DNA of 64,000 bases, from NCBI GenBank assembly GCA_018398805.1, contig JAGFBZ010001907.1, positions 1 through 64,000 on the forward strand, given 5' to 3'. The notes under the pieces were generated by a model, which saw only the letters and a list, made by a program, of their open reading frames with translations, ran no database searches and was not told the DNA's origin. This document shows positions 57,001 to 64,000 of this stretch, one piece after another (the first letter of the stretch is position 1; every line of letters begins with the position of its first letter). The DNA comes from Hirundichthys speculiger (taxonomy: Eukaryota; Chordata; Actinopteri; Beloniformes; Exocoetidae). Made by a program: the position numbers and the translations under genes.

Positions 57001-57806
57001 TGATGATTTATGTTTTAATTGTTTCTGTTGCTTTTGTTTCAATTCTGTAAAGCACTTTGTGTAGCACCTGTCATACAACAAAGCTTGATTGATTGATTGA
57101 TTATCTCGCTTAGAAAGGCTGCATTGACTCTCACCAGGTCTCATTTGTTTAAAGCACACAAGAAAAACAATAAAAACCCACAAAAGCCCTTTAGTTGTTT
57201 CTGTTTTGCAGGTTTCTGATTGCATTCGTGCACGATGTCTTATTCTTTTCCTGATAAGGAGAGAAAACGGTTTGACGGGTCGACACACGAGCTCTTACCG
57301 TGATAAAAACATGCAGCGGTGGATTTATCTGATGCAGAAGTCTGATAGACGCTGCGCTGAACAGCTGCTGAGTTAAATCTGCTAATCTTTCTCAGGACAT
57401 CAGTTATAGATGTGACGTGCAGTTAACCAGCTGAACGTTTAACCCACGTTTAAATACAGATAAACCACAAAACCAGAGGATTTATTCTCTTGAATGTTTT
57501 CATTTCTTCTCTATAGTCTCTCTACAGGCTAAAGATTTAGACCTTTAGACCTAAATGGATTGAAATAATATTCCTTTATGAATATAACAGCAGCACAAAC
57601 CAAACTGATGCTGTTTCCAAGTGACCATAAAAACATGTGAGTCTCTGAGCCGAAGCGTCTGCTGCACAGAAAGTGAATAAAAAGCTGAAGCATCCGTCTC
57701 TGTTGCAGGGAACCTCAGCAGGAACTGCACCGAGCGAGGCTGGTCGCCCGTCTACCCCGACATCACGGCCACGTGCACCACAGACATCGCTGACAAACCC
57801 AAAGAG
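39483..57806 (+). CDS. vipr2: class B1 (secretin-family) GPCR, ectodomain exons 1-4, VPAC2-like; 3' end outside window
   Basis: Four exons (60+100+108+98 = 366 nt, 122 codons) join in frame to give a signal peptide and a complete hormone-receptor domain. Visible family marks: six cysteines, the W-N-N-V-S-C-W core, CP after the fourth cysteine, and N-C-T-x-x-G-W-S followed by PD and a last Cys. The Cys1-Cys2 spacing (12) and Cys2-Cys3 spacing (13), plus CWRxAxVG, match my recollection of VPAC2 better than VPAC1, PAC1 or secretin receptor; GHRH receptor has similar spacing. VPAC2 binds VIP and PACAP and signals through Gs and cAMP at the plasma membrane. The transmembrane exons are not in the window, so the last intron is over 6 kb. 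Subfamily is an inference; class B1 is secure. Confidence 0.75.
40693..41633. mobile_element. MITE with CCTCAATCTCAACCCTC inverted ends, inside hAT
   Basis: Left CCAATTCCAATTCCTC with TTAACCCTCAATCTCAACCC is mirrored at the right by GAGGGTTGAGATTGAGGGTT and AATTGGAATTCACC. The class is probably Harbinger- or ISL2EU-like; boundaries are within a few bases. Confidence 0.7.
40972..41246. repeat. GC-rich minisatellite inside a 45-bp inverted repeat
   Basis: CCTCCGTCGCTACACAACAA at 40975 is mirrored by TTGTTGTGTAGCGACGGAGG ending at 41240. Between the arms lie imperfect units near GACCGCYGACGGGACC and two AAGTAACGTGAAGCCG repeats. Confidence 0.8.
42272..43654. other. GPCR intron 1 sequence, no gene recognised
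   Basis: A TG run lies near 42726-42744. No exon or element boundary seen. Confidence 0.4.
43799..44664 (+). mobile_element. element with TAGACCTTTTCG ends and THAP-like remnant
   Basis: 12-bp perfect inverted ends TAGACCTTTTCG (43799-43810) and CGAAAAGGTCTA (44653-44664). Contains a short zinc-finger-like coding piece. Possibly P- or Kolobok-type, since those use THAP domains; the class is not certain. Confidence 0.6.
43928..44074 (+). pseudogene. THAP-like zinc-finger fragment
   Basis: Reads MSSRSSGNTCSLINCANN, GVKIQQWKKKECEIHKPL, LHEDCLVCRTRS then stop. C-x4-C near the start, then a W-K-K-K-x-C-x-x-H segment. In another frame just after is a W-V-K-N-I-N-R-K-D-F-V-P-N-E-Y-S-R stretch typical of THAP-like domains. 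Frameshifted; not a host gene. Confidence 0.55.
44832..45197. mobile_element. Tc1/mariner-like MITE, copy 1
   Basis: CAGTCATGGAAAAAATTATT and AATAATTTTTTCCATGACTG inverted ends with TA on both sides. A 95%-like copy is at 48597-48952. No coding capacity. Confidence 0.88.
45200..46731. other. GPCR intron 1 sequence, nothing recognised
   Basis: No exon or repeat boundary found. Confidence 0.4.
46732..47480 (+). mobile_element. PIF/Harbinger-like element with Myb-like remnant
   Basis: Ends GTGCGTTTACATGG and CATGTAACCGCA, with many AATTCGGAATTA/TTCCGAATTA palindromes near both ends and ATGTAAAC repeats. Carries the Myb/SANT-like piece at 47033. Target duplication not clear. Confidence 0.65.
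47033..47224 (+). pseudogene. Harbinger-associated Myb/SANT-like protein fragment
   Basis: Reads MAARSKRCSRAETIYLIN, SLEELEIIKSTDDRKHKN, CELFKVVAARLNEGGFTD, RDATQVKNK then stop. The E-T-x-x-L-I, K-N-x-x-L-F and Q-V-K-N-K pattern matches the trihelix/Myb-like DNA-binding protein encoded by Harbinger transposons. It stops at QVKNK, so it is truncated. Confidence 0.6.
47792..47831. repeat. AC microsatellite
   Basis: AC units with a few CGCG interruptions at the right end. Confidence 0.85.
48430..48996. mobile_element. MITE (CTCAGAAA ends) interrupted by a Tc1-like MITE
   Basis: CCCTCAGAAATAAGAGTACA at the left and GGGTACACTCTCAGAAAATG at the right resemble the ends of a common fish MITE. Its body (GTACATTTATGTTCCCAAGT) is split at a TA by the element at 48597. 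Confidence 0.5.
48597..48952. mobile_element. Tc1/mariner-like MITE, copy 2
   Basis: Same inverted ends as 44832-45197, flanked by TA. Lacks about 10 bp (one arm of an ACAAACATAATGATAACC palindrome is rearranged) relative to copy 1. Confidence 0.88.
49373..49405. repeat. T33 homopolymer
   Basis: Uninterrupted T run directly before the Tc1 element; prone to sequencing error. Confidence 0.85.
49660..50330 (-). pseudogene. Tc1 transposase, frame-broken
   Basis: Minus-strand pieces in order: SGLYGRVARRKTFLKDIH (HTH end), SHLETQQTCGRRSSGQM, SNMVVAASW, MVWACISSAGTGKMVKTD, GAKYRSILGENLLESAED, FIFQQDNDPKH, SPDLNPVQNLWKELK and HKRSPSNLTELQLF. The second Asp (QQDNDPKH) and the catalytic-region SPDLNPxxNLW are present. 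At least two frame changes separate the pieces and the N-terminus is lost. Confidence 0.85.
50381..50722. repeat. A/T palindromic repeat inside the Tc1 element
   Basis: Dense TTATAATG, GCATTATAA and ATAACTATAGTTAT motifs ending CAAATAAAGTGTTACCAA, a familiar fish repeat terminus. It replaces the transposase N-terminal region. Boundaries are approximate. Confidence 0.55.
51167..51266 (+). CDS. vipr2: class B1 GPCR exon 2: N-terminal helix of ectodomain
   Basis: Acceptor TTGCAG ending at 51166, donor GTACGC at 51267. It reads VNGRFPYCLLLWEMERAR, GECQTQLQHQAPAAA plus one base. It contains ectodomain cysteine 1 (PYC) and cysteine 2 (GEC) 12 residues apart, as in the N-terminal alpha helix of VIP-type receptors. 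Confidence 0.75.
51267..53887. other. GPCR intron 2, nothing recognised
   Basis: An A run lies near 51369-51386, with a TG/GC-rich run just before exon 3. No further exon with receptor similarity. Confidence 0.45.
53888..53995 (+). CDS. vipr2: class B1 GPCR exon 3: ectodomain core
   Basis: Acceptor TGTGCAG ending at 53887, donor GTGAGC at 53996. It reads GCQGEWNNVSCWRGAAVG, DVLTLPCPAPFLLFFGKN. It carries three cysteines and the conserved Asp/Asn-x-x-x-CW tryptophan motif of hormone-receptor domains. An N-linked glycosylation sequon NVS is present. Confidence 0.88.
53996..55004. other. GPCR intron 3, first part
   Basis: An AC microsatellite at about 54015-54047, otherwise nothing recognised. 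Confidence 0.45.
55005..55399. mobile_element. hAT-type family C copy 4, reverse
   Basis: GAGGCTGCGAATTTTATCAG to TATCACTACAGCCCTA, with the same internal sequence (GTCCAGCATTTGCAAGCTGC) as the copy at 26575. Target duplication eroded. Confidence 0.75.
55400..56551. other. GPCR intron 3, middle part, nothing recognised
   Basis: No exon or repeat family recognised. Confidence 0.4.
56560..56883. mobile_element. hAT-type MITE family B copy (56560)
   Basis: TAGGAGTGTGAAAA to ACTGACCCCTA with a perfect 8-bp duplication GCAGAAAC (56552-56559, 56884-56891). A clean short reference copy for family B. Confidence 0.88.
56892..57708. other. GPCR intron 3, last part, nothing recognised
   Basis: A short GATT run lies near 57087-57101. 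No exon other than the one at 57709. Confidence 0.4.
57709..57806 (+). CDS. vipr2: class B1 GPCR exon 4: ectodomain end
   Basis: Acceptor TTGCAG ending at 57708, donor GTGAGT at 57807. It completes Gly and reads NLSRNCTERGWSPVYPDI, TATCTTDIADKPKE. NLS and NCT are glycosylation sequons; NCTxxGWS is diagnostic of secretin-family receptors. The next exon should carry the first transmembrane helix and was not found before 64000. Confidence 0.88.
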
Positions 57807-58589
57807 GTGAGTCCGTCGACTGAAATCGGGCCGGTTTCATCCGCTTCAGGTTTCCGCTGCATCCGTGGGCGTCTTTGCAGAAGCACTTCAGGTCCGAAAA
57901 CATGCGATTGAGCGTTTACAGACGCGTCATTATTTATTTAAAAACGCAGAAAAATCAGAAGCAGTAGCTGCTTTTGCGTTAGCGTGTCAGTGGCTAACAT
58001 CGTTTGCTCATCCTTCCTCACGGTGCTTCAGTTCACTGATGTTTGCAGATGTTTGTTTAGGTCCAGCTCCCTTCAGGCTAAAACATTTACTGTAAATCTG
58101 GGGGAGGTCTGGACTTTGTGACTTTGTTAAATCTTTATTTTGAGCCACTCTGTTGTAGACCCGCTGCTGTGTTTGGGGTCACCGTCCTGTTGCATGACCC
58201 AGTTTTACCTGCTGGACAGGTAACCTCACATCTGACTGGTCCAGGTCCTGCAGCTGCTGACACGAGCCCAGATCATCACACCTCCACCACCGTGTCTGAC
58301 AGAGACATGAACCGTTAACGTTTGCATGCTGCGTTTGGTTTCCTTTGGGATAAAAGGCTAAACATCCCCACTTTGATTTAATCTGTTAAAAAGAGACTTT
58401 GTACCACAAGTCTTGTGGTTTATTCAGATAAGAATCTGACAGGCTGAAGCTGCGCAGCTGTTGTGTTTTTAAGAGAGAAGAGGCTTTCTGCTGGCAGTCG
58501 TTCCAAACAATCCACACTTCTTCAGAATTTTTCTAATGTTATAAACTTTACCTCCACCTGTGTGTGTAGATGTGTTCAGGGTGTCGGTT
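57807..58589. other. GPCR intron 4, nothing recognised
   Basis: No transmembrane-helix exon found. Confidence 0.4.
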
Positions 58590-58911
58590 GCCGTGGTGAC
58601 CGGTGATCTAGTCCTCTGACCATCTCACCTCAGTGCTGCTACCTGCATCTGTTTATATAGTCATTTCATTCAGTCATTTGTGTCTCTCCTCTCTCTGTCC
58701 TCCATCCTCTCTCTGTCCTGTCTCTCCTCTCTTTTTCTTTCTTTCCCCAGCTGGTCTTCATCAGGAAGGTCCCCTCATATGATCCAGGTCCTGATCAAGG
58801 TTTCTTCCTCTTAAAGTGGAGTTTTTTCTTGCCACTGTTTGGCTTAAAGTTTTTTTCCTCCCTCTGAGGGAGTTTTTTTTACCTGCCATTATCCTTGATT
58901 TATTTTTAATA
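58590..58911 (-). repeat. TTTATTTGTATAGCG-family repeat, reverse, truncated
   Basis: Reverse copy of the 6087 repeat (TCTCTCCTCTCTCTGTCC, TTAAAGTGGAGTTTTTTCTT, CCATTATCCTTGAT). Its end is cut off by the pogo element at 58912. Confidence 0.65.
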
Positions 58912-59260
58912 CAGTAATCCCTCACACTTCGCGGTTAATTGGGGCTGTGACCCCCCCGCGTATGGTAAAAACCATGATGTGGAGTACCCCCTCAACTTAT
59001 CCAGAGGTTCCACTTTTTTGGCAGTTGTCGTCATTTTGCGACAGCGTTTCGGTTTCCCAGAGGCACTTGGCGATGGGCGGCGTCCTTTGGGATCCATTTT
59101 GACTTTAAAACGGCACTAAACCTTTGTCTCACGAGAGCAAGAGATGGGAGATGCAGGGATGCATGTCAGCCAATCAGCGTACAGACAACCGACGGCACAG
59201 TAATGCCGTCATAGCAGCCAATCACAGGCTTTGATTTTCATTTATGGGGCCTCCCCTGTC
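58912..59260 (-). mobile_element. pogo/Tigger-like deletion derivative
   Basis: The left end CAGTAATCCCTCAC with CTTCGCGGTT follows a TA, as in pogo elements. A minus-strand transposase start lies at 58993-59097 and its upstream sequence to the right. The right terminus was not located, so the end coordinate is approximate. Confidence 0.6.
58993..59097 (-). pseudogene. pogo/Tigger transposase N-terminal fragment
   Basis: Reads MDPKGRRPSPSASGKPKR, CRKMTTTAKKVEPLDKL. M-x-P-K...GKPKR-x-RK-x-x-T-x-x-x-K-x-x-x-LDKL is the start of the centromere-protein-B-like HTH in Tigger/pogo transposases. It then runs into the opposite terminus: all catalytic sequence is deleted. Confidence 0.65.
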
Positions 59261-59616
59261 AGCTCTTGTTGCTTCCTGAGACTCGTTCTTAATGTGATGT
59301 GTTTGGCTTCAGCCTCACACGCTTTGTTTGAATTTTTGAACTCCAATGTGTTTGGAAATGGCATTTATAACCCTTTCTTAGATTGATTGATCTGCAGCAA
59401 CAATTGCTTCTCTCAGGCCATAGCTGATGTCTTTGCTCCTTAGCATTGTGTCAACACTGAATGCTTCAGACCAGCATTCAAAGCATCTGCTTTCATAGAG
59501 GTGATAATGTCCCTTATAACTCATGTGAAGGCAGAAAGACACTGTTTCTGATTCTGTAAAATCTTAGAATTGACAAAGGATGAACTTTTTCTTTTTACAT
59601 AATTGGAGGTTTTTTT

Positions 59617-59618
<2 letters not shown>
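59261..59618. other. GPCR intron 4, nothing recognised
   Basis: Possibly the rest of the pogo element; no terminus seen. Confidence 0.35.
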
Positions 59619-59696
<78 letters not shown>

Positions 59697-59702
59697 ATAT
59701 TA
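59619..59702. repeat. AT microsatellite
   Basis: Long TA dinucleotide tract with three interruptions. Self-complementary, likely cruciform-prone. Confidence 0.9.
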
Positions 59703-61833
59703 TTTCCGTGTGCATCTGGGATATTGTTGTTGGGTTAAACTGTCCCTGTAATACTGGATGATGCTGCTCGTGTGCAGCTTCCTTAAATCTCCGTGCTCAC
59801 TTGTCTTTTGCACCTCCATCAACCTCTGCTGCTGAGCTGCTCGCGTCCACTCAAGGCCGGGACTCTGAGGCAGTTGGGAAAAATAAAAACGCCGGTTCAT
59901 TGTCGCATTAAAAACAAGACGCCTCGTCTTCGCCGTCGTTGTGTACCTCTTGACCCGAAGACTGTTTATGTGTTTGTGATATCTCCCCCTCTGATCAGTT
60001 TGGTCGTGCACCTCTGTGTGTCTGGTTTCATAAACAACCTTTTAGCAGCGTAGAAAAGCCTGATAAGAACACAGAGAGGAACAGAAGCTTCACATCCCTC
60101 CACAAAGACGATAAACTCAAATACAACAGCTGTATACGTGCAGAATAATCACAAATGGTTTATTTGGTTGCTTCCAGCCTCTTCTAAAATCTAGCTTTTA
60201 GCTATTAGAAACAGATAAAGAAAAAAAAAAAGCTTTTTGCATGAGGGAAGTGTATTGTATTCACATAAAAATAACTATATTTTTGAAGTAAAAGTTCAGA
60301 AAAGTACATTTCCATCTTTTTTTTTTGTGTTATTTCTCTAAAATAAGGATGCAGTTTTCTCCTGCAGAGCTTGAATGAACAGAAGCATGTCACGGTTGTT
60401 CAGTTCAATCAAGCTTAGCTTTGTTTTGGCTCCATCGCAGCAGCGCCGTCGTCCTTCATGAGACTATTTGCACAGTATTAGGTCACAGGCTGAGAACGCA
60501 GATATTTGTTTCTGGGCCTGCGTTTGAAAAGACTCACAAACAGGACTCAACAACAGGACTCAACAGGCACAAGAGCTTAAACAAGAACTAAACCTTTCTC
60601 AACAAATCCAAAGACACTTGTTTGCTTGACAAAGAAAAAGAAAAAAGGCAGAAATGCTGCATGTAGCTGCAAAGAGGTGGAAAACAAAACTGAACTAATG
60701 AAAGAAAAGAAGCGAGGAGAAATAAAGAGGAGGGAGGTGATGACTCACGCAAATCAGGTGGGCAGCAATCAGTGACTGAAACCTGGTGAGACTAAAAACT
60801 AACTGCAAAATATAATAATAAGGTGCACAAAGAAAACCATTTTAGTATGAAAGAGTAATGATGCAGCAAAAAAAAAAAAAAAAATCCCTCTATTTACATC
60901 AGTTCAAAGATCTTAAAGATGCTTCCAGAAAGCTTGTGAAGAGCCACGACGTGCAGGAGAGAAGCAAAGCTTCGTACAGTGGTTGGCATTAAAATGACCT
61001 AAACACAAACAAAGATTTTCTGTTTGCAGGTTTTTCACGTTCGTTCAGGTTGGAATCTCATATAAATAAGAACAAACTACTTCATGTTTGTCAGGTCACT
61101 TCAGCGCTGAAACTTCTTTTCTTCTTTTCTAGATGTGAAACTGGCCTTCACAAGTTTTAATATGATGGTGGTTTCCTTTTGGGTAAAGGCTGATGCGACG
61201 GCTTCACAGAGGAGAAAGTGCTTCCCCGTACAGATTAACTTCACGCTCGTTCACGTCAATCTTCTGGTTTGACCCATTTTGAGAAACGGTTCTCTGCAAA
61301 CCAACCACAGACCCGGCATCTTTAAAAACGCTGAGCTCAGACTCTGAGGTTGGATGATTGTCCTCTGCTTCCTTCAGGTCCGGGTCAGAAAAGAGAAACT
61401 AGGTTTCATGGTCGAAGGTTTGATTTATAGGCAACGTAAAATAACCTCCGACAGTTACAGCCAGTGAATGAAAACAGTGTCAGTAAATGTAGTCTCCTGC
61501 AAATATATTTATGTAAATATATTTACCCACGTTGGACACTGGGGGGAGGAATCCAAATATCCATTTAAGCTGTGGACCAAAGACCCTTATATATACGTAC
61601 GTAGAAACCGTAAATACACTGATTGTTCTGTTCTGGCCAAGGTTTCAACCTAGATCTTGAAATATATTATTATTATTATTCATGTTTTAAATATAACTGA
61701 CTGAGCCCATGGTATTGCTCAGATTTACCATGAATATATAATTTATTTTTGTCTTAACTATCCAGGAAATCTTAAATTTAGTAATTTACTGTGGAGAACA
61801 AAAAGGACAATATTTTTTTATTTTATTTTTTTT
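59703..61833. other. GPCR intron 4, nothing recognised
   Basis: An A16 run lies near 60869. No exon found. Confidence 0.4.
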
Positions 61834-62309
61834 CTCCACCAAGGAGGTTATGTTTTTGCCGGTGTTTATCTGTCTGTGTTCAAGATAACTCAAAAAGTTA
61901 TGGATGGATTTTGATGACATTTTCAGGAGTTGTCAGAAATGTGAAAAGGAAGAACTGATTTCATTTTGGGTGTTTTCATTCTGGATCACTTTCAAATTTT
62001 CATTAACATTGCGGTAAATGGGGCCGAAAATGTTGTTTCTCAATATCTCCGTTAATTATTGCCCAAAACTCATGAAATTTGACTCAGGGATTGACAATGG
62101 GAAGCTCTATCAAATTTCATTTCAATATATTGACTTTGACTTTATTATTTATTTTTGTGTGCATCACAAAATAAAGGAAGATATGGTACTTTTTTAACGG
62201 TCCCATATTGTCAGTGCTATATGTACGACAAATATTTATGGTGTAAATCTCTATATGGGGGAATTGTTGCGTTTGGTGGAGGTCTGCGCTCTCCGAGTGC
62301 TTTTCTAGT
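61834..62309. repeat. dispersed repeat, family F copy 2
   Basis: CTCCACCAAGGAGGTTATG to GCTCTCCGAGTGCTTTTCTA, aligning with 4193-4973. Its right end (GGTGGAGGTCTGCGCTCTCC) is better preserved. Confidence 0.6.
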
Positions 62310-63135
62310 TTACAAATAAAATTATTGTTTCAAGTAGCAAGAATTTTTGTTTGTTTTCTTGTTACTGCACTGCAAAAAACCCTGCACCAGCTAAGATACA
62401 AGAAACAATCATTATTAACATCTGTCCATCCAGAAAAATATTTTGACTTTTTAAATTTCCTTTATTTTATTTCTTTTTATTTTAAATCTATTCATTTTGT
62501 TATTCTACTTTCTCTTTTTTAATTAATTTTTTTTTTTTACTTTACATGAATTTTTTCCTTTTTTTTAGTGTATGTTTTTTTTTTTAAAGTAATTTCATCT
62601 TAAATTGAGCTTTTTTCCCTCTTGTTTCAAACCCTTGAAAGTCTAAACTGGAAAGAACCTAAGAAGTGTTGTTTTTTTCTTTGAAAAAAATCACGACACA
62701 ACTCCCAGTGATTCAGAAGACATTTGTGTGAAGGGACAAAATGCAGAAGAATGTCGACGTGCTGAACTTTACAAGAAGTTCCAGGCTGTTAACATTATTT
62801 TAGCAAGAAAAAGATCAGCACTGATGGCTTAATAAGTGGAGATCCTGTCTTCTTCTGCTGAAATAACTGGAGGAAACTACTATCACAGACAGGTGCAGGT
62901 CTGCAAACCCCCAGAAGAATGTGGGTTATACCAGATTTCACACCCATTACCCTGTGGGTACCTGGGTAGCTCCTATAAAACCTGGGCAGTATATCCCATG
63001 TGCTCTATGCATCACAAGTAGGTTGCTTCAATTCTAAATGCTCTGATAGTATTTTTTGATTGTGTTCATGGGTTGTGAGGATGTTTTCTCAATGGAGATG
63101 TCTGCAGTAAATAAAGATGTTACAGTTTAAGATGT
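62310..63135. other. GPCR intron 4, nothing recognised
   Basis: T-rich at 62440-62590. No exon found. Confidence 0.4.
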
Positions 63136-63137
63136 TA

Positions 63138-63987
63138 CAGTTGAAGCCAGAAGTTTACATACACTGTGCAAAAACATGTTTTAATTTTTTTGTCTCACTG
63201 TCTGAAGTCAAATCACCTTTCAGGTTTCAGGTCAGTTAGGATTACAAAAATTATTTAATTTTGTTAAATGCCACAATAATGGGGGAGAGAATTTCTTTTA
63301 TATCATTTTTTTCAAGGTGAAAAGTTTACATACACAAAAAGTACTAAGTCTTTAAACAATGTTTAGAAGCCCAGATGATGAAGTCATGGCTTTGGAAACT
63401 CCTGATTGGTTAAATGACAACATGTGAGATAATTGACGGCACACCTGGGGATGTAATCAAGGCCACACCTCAAAAACTCTGCCTACTTGTTTGACATCAT
63501 GGGAAAGTCAAAAGAAATTCACCAGGAAGCTAAAACTTAGGCACAAACAGGTCTTCCAAATGGACAATGAACCTGAGCACACTGCTAAAATGGTTAAAAA
63601 GTGGCTTGAGGATAACACAGTCAGTGTCTTGGAGTCGTCATCAAAAAGCCCCGATCTGAATCCCATTAAGCATTTGTGGGCAGATCTGAAAAGACCTGTT
63701 TGAGCAAAAAGACCGACAAACCCGACTCAGTTCCTCCAGTTCTGTCAGGAGGACCAGAAGTTCAGCACTTTCAGAAGCTTGTGGACGGTTCCCCAAAACG
63801 TTTGACCCAAGTCATGCAGTTCAAACGAAATGCTAATCGATATTAAGGAAAAGTATGTAAACTTTTGACCTTGAAGAAAATAATATAAACTTATCTCTCA
63901 TTATTGTGGCATTTAACAACATTAAATAATTTAGGTAATTCTGACTGAGTTGAAACAGGAGAGGTTTAGTCTGATTTGGCTTCAGAC
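63138..63987 (+). mobile_element. Tc1-like (Sleeping Beauty-type termini) deletion derivative
   Basis: Begins TA then CAGTTGAAGCCAGAAGTTTA with CATACAC. AAAGTTTACATACAC recurs inside at about 63320, and TATGTAAACTTTTGACC lies in inverse at 63853. The inverted repeat (TTAAATGCCACAATAATG) confirms paired ends. The right outer end is cut by the element at 63988. Confidence 0.75.
63557..63703 (+). pseudogene. Tc1 transposase C-terminal fragment
   Basis: Reads QMDNEPEHTAKMVKKWLE, DNTVSVLESSSKSPDLNP, IKHLWADLKRPV. It contains the second catalytic Asp region (xxDNxPxH) and SPDLNPI-x-x-LW, then stops. The N-terminal DNA-binding and first catalytic Asp are deleted. Confidence 0.8.
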
Positions 63988-64000
63988 TAGGGATGCACGC
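63988..64000. mobile_element. start of a TAGGGATGCACG hAT copy (cut by window end)
   Basis: TAGGGATGCACGC equals the terminus of the hAT at 40211. Only 13 bases are visible. Confidence 0.55.

Noticed and set aside
59521..59715. Minus-strand frame of Ile-Tyr repeats
   Set aside because: Translation of an AT microsatellite.
57807..64000. Search for the first transmembrane exon of the GPCR
   Set aside because: No stretch reading like the conserved helix 1 segment between AG and GT was found; the exon is taken to lie beyond the window.
1..64000. CRISPR arrays, rRNA or tRNA genes, bacterial or viral genes
   Set aside because: None seen. Direct repeats are transposons or microsatellites, and the only tRNA-like sequence is a degraded SINE head.

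Overview
The window is nuclear DNA from a ray-finned fish, most likely a percomorph teleost. The evidence is spliced vertebrate genes with GT-AG introns, and very dense small DNA transposons of teleost type (hAT, Tc1/mariner, pogo, Harbinger, Kolobok-like) with frequent microsatellites. It is not bacterial or viral: there are no operons, ribosome-binding sites, CRISPR arrays or phage genes.

Two protein-coding genes, both on the + strand, account for all convincing host coding sequence. (1) Positions 273-28829 hold the 3' half of a DIP2-family gene, best matched to dip2c. I resolve 18 exons encoding about 797 residues, ending at a TAG at 28827-28829, with a probable 3' UTR of about 3 kb ending near an AATAAA at 31867. 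Its 5' half lies left of the window. (2) Positions 39483-57806 hold the first four coding exons of a class B1 (secretin-type) GPCR, most like vipr2 (VPAC2). They encode the signal peptide and the cysteine-rich hormone-binding ectodomain. The seven-helix part lies beyond the right edge.

The standout feature is a tandem duplication of about 2.45 kb inside dip2c (about 12533-17422). It carries two whole coding exons (13357-13466 and 13763-13893; second copies at 15802-15911 and 16209-16339). The junction between the units is a chimera of the two flanking hAT-type repeats, with the switch confined to about 48 bp. This is what unequal crossing-over between dispersed repeat copies would leave, although a misassembly at the same repeats would look alike. 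Exon phases are such that only one copy of each exon can be used: joining both sets gives an immediate stop.

The rest is repeat-rich introns and intergenic DNA. Many elements can be delimited by terminal inverted repeats (TIRs) and target-site duplications (TSDs). Several are nested: 9078-11634 (four insertions in a readable order), 26575-27926 (hAT in hAT, ending 27 bp before a dip2c exon), 33660-36358 (two elements inside an older hAT), 40211-42263 and 43663-44777. Some retain recognisable transposase or DNA-binding fragments: BED finger, THAP-like, Myb/SANT-like, integrase-core, Tc1 DDE and pogo N-terminus. All look broken.

Layout: 1-28829 dip2c 3' half; 28830 to about 31890 its 3' UTR; about 31890-39040 intergenic, mostly transposons; 39040-39542 GC-rich 5' region and first exon of the GPCR gene; 39543-51166 a large transposon-filled first intron; 51167-57806 ectodomain exons; 57807-64000 the start of a further intron. 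The two genes have unrelated jobs (acyl-CoA/AMP-ligase-like lipid regulation and peptide-hormone reception); they are neighbours, not a functional unit.
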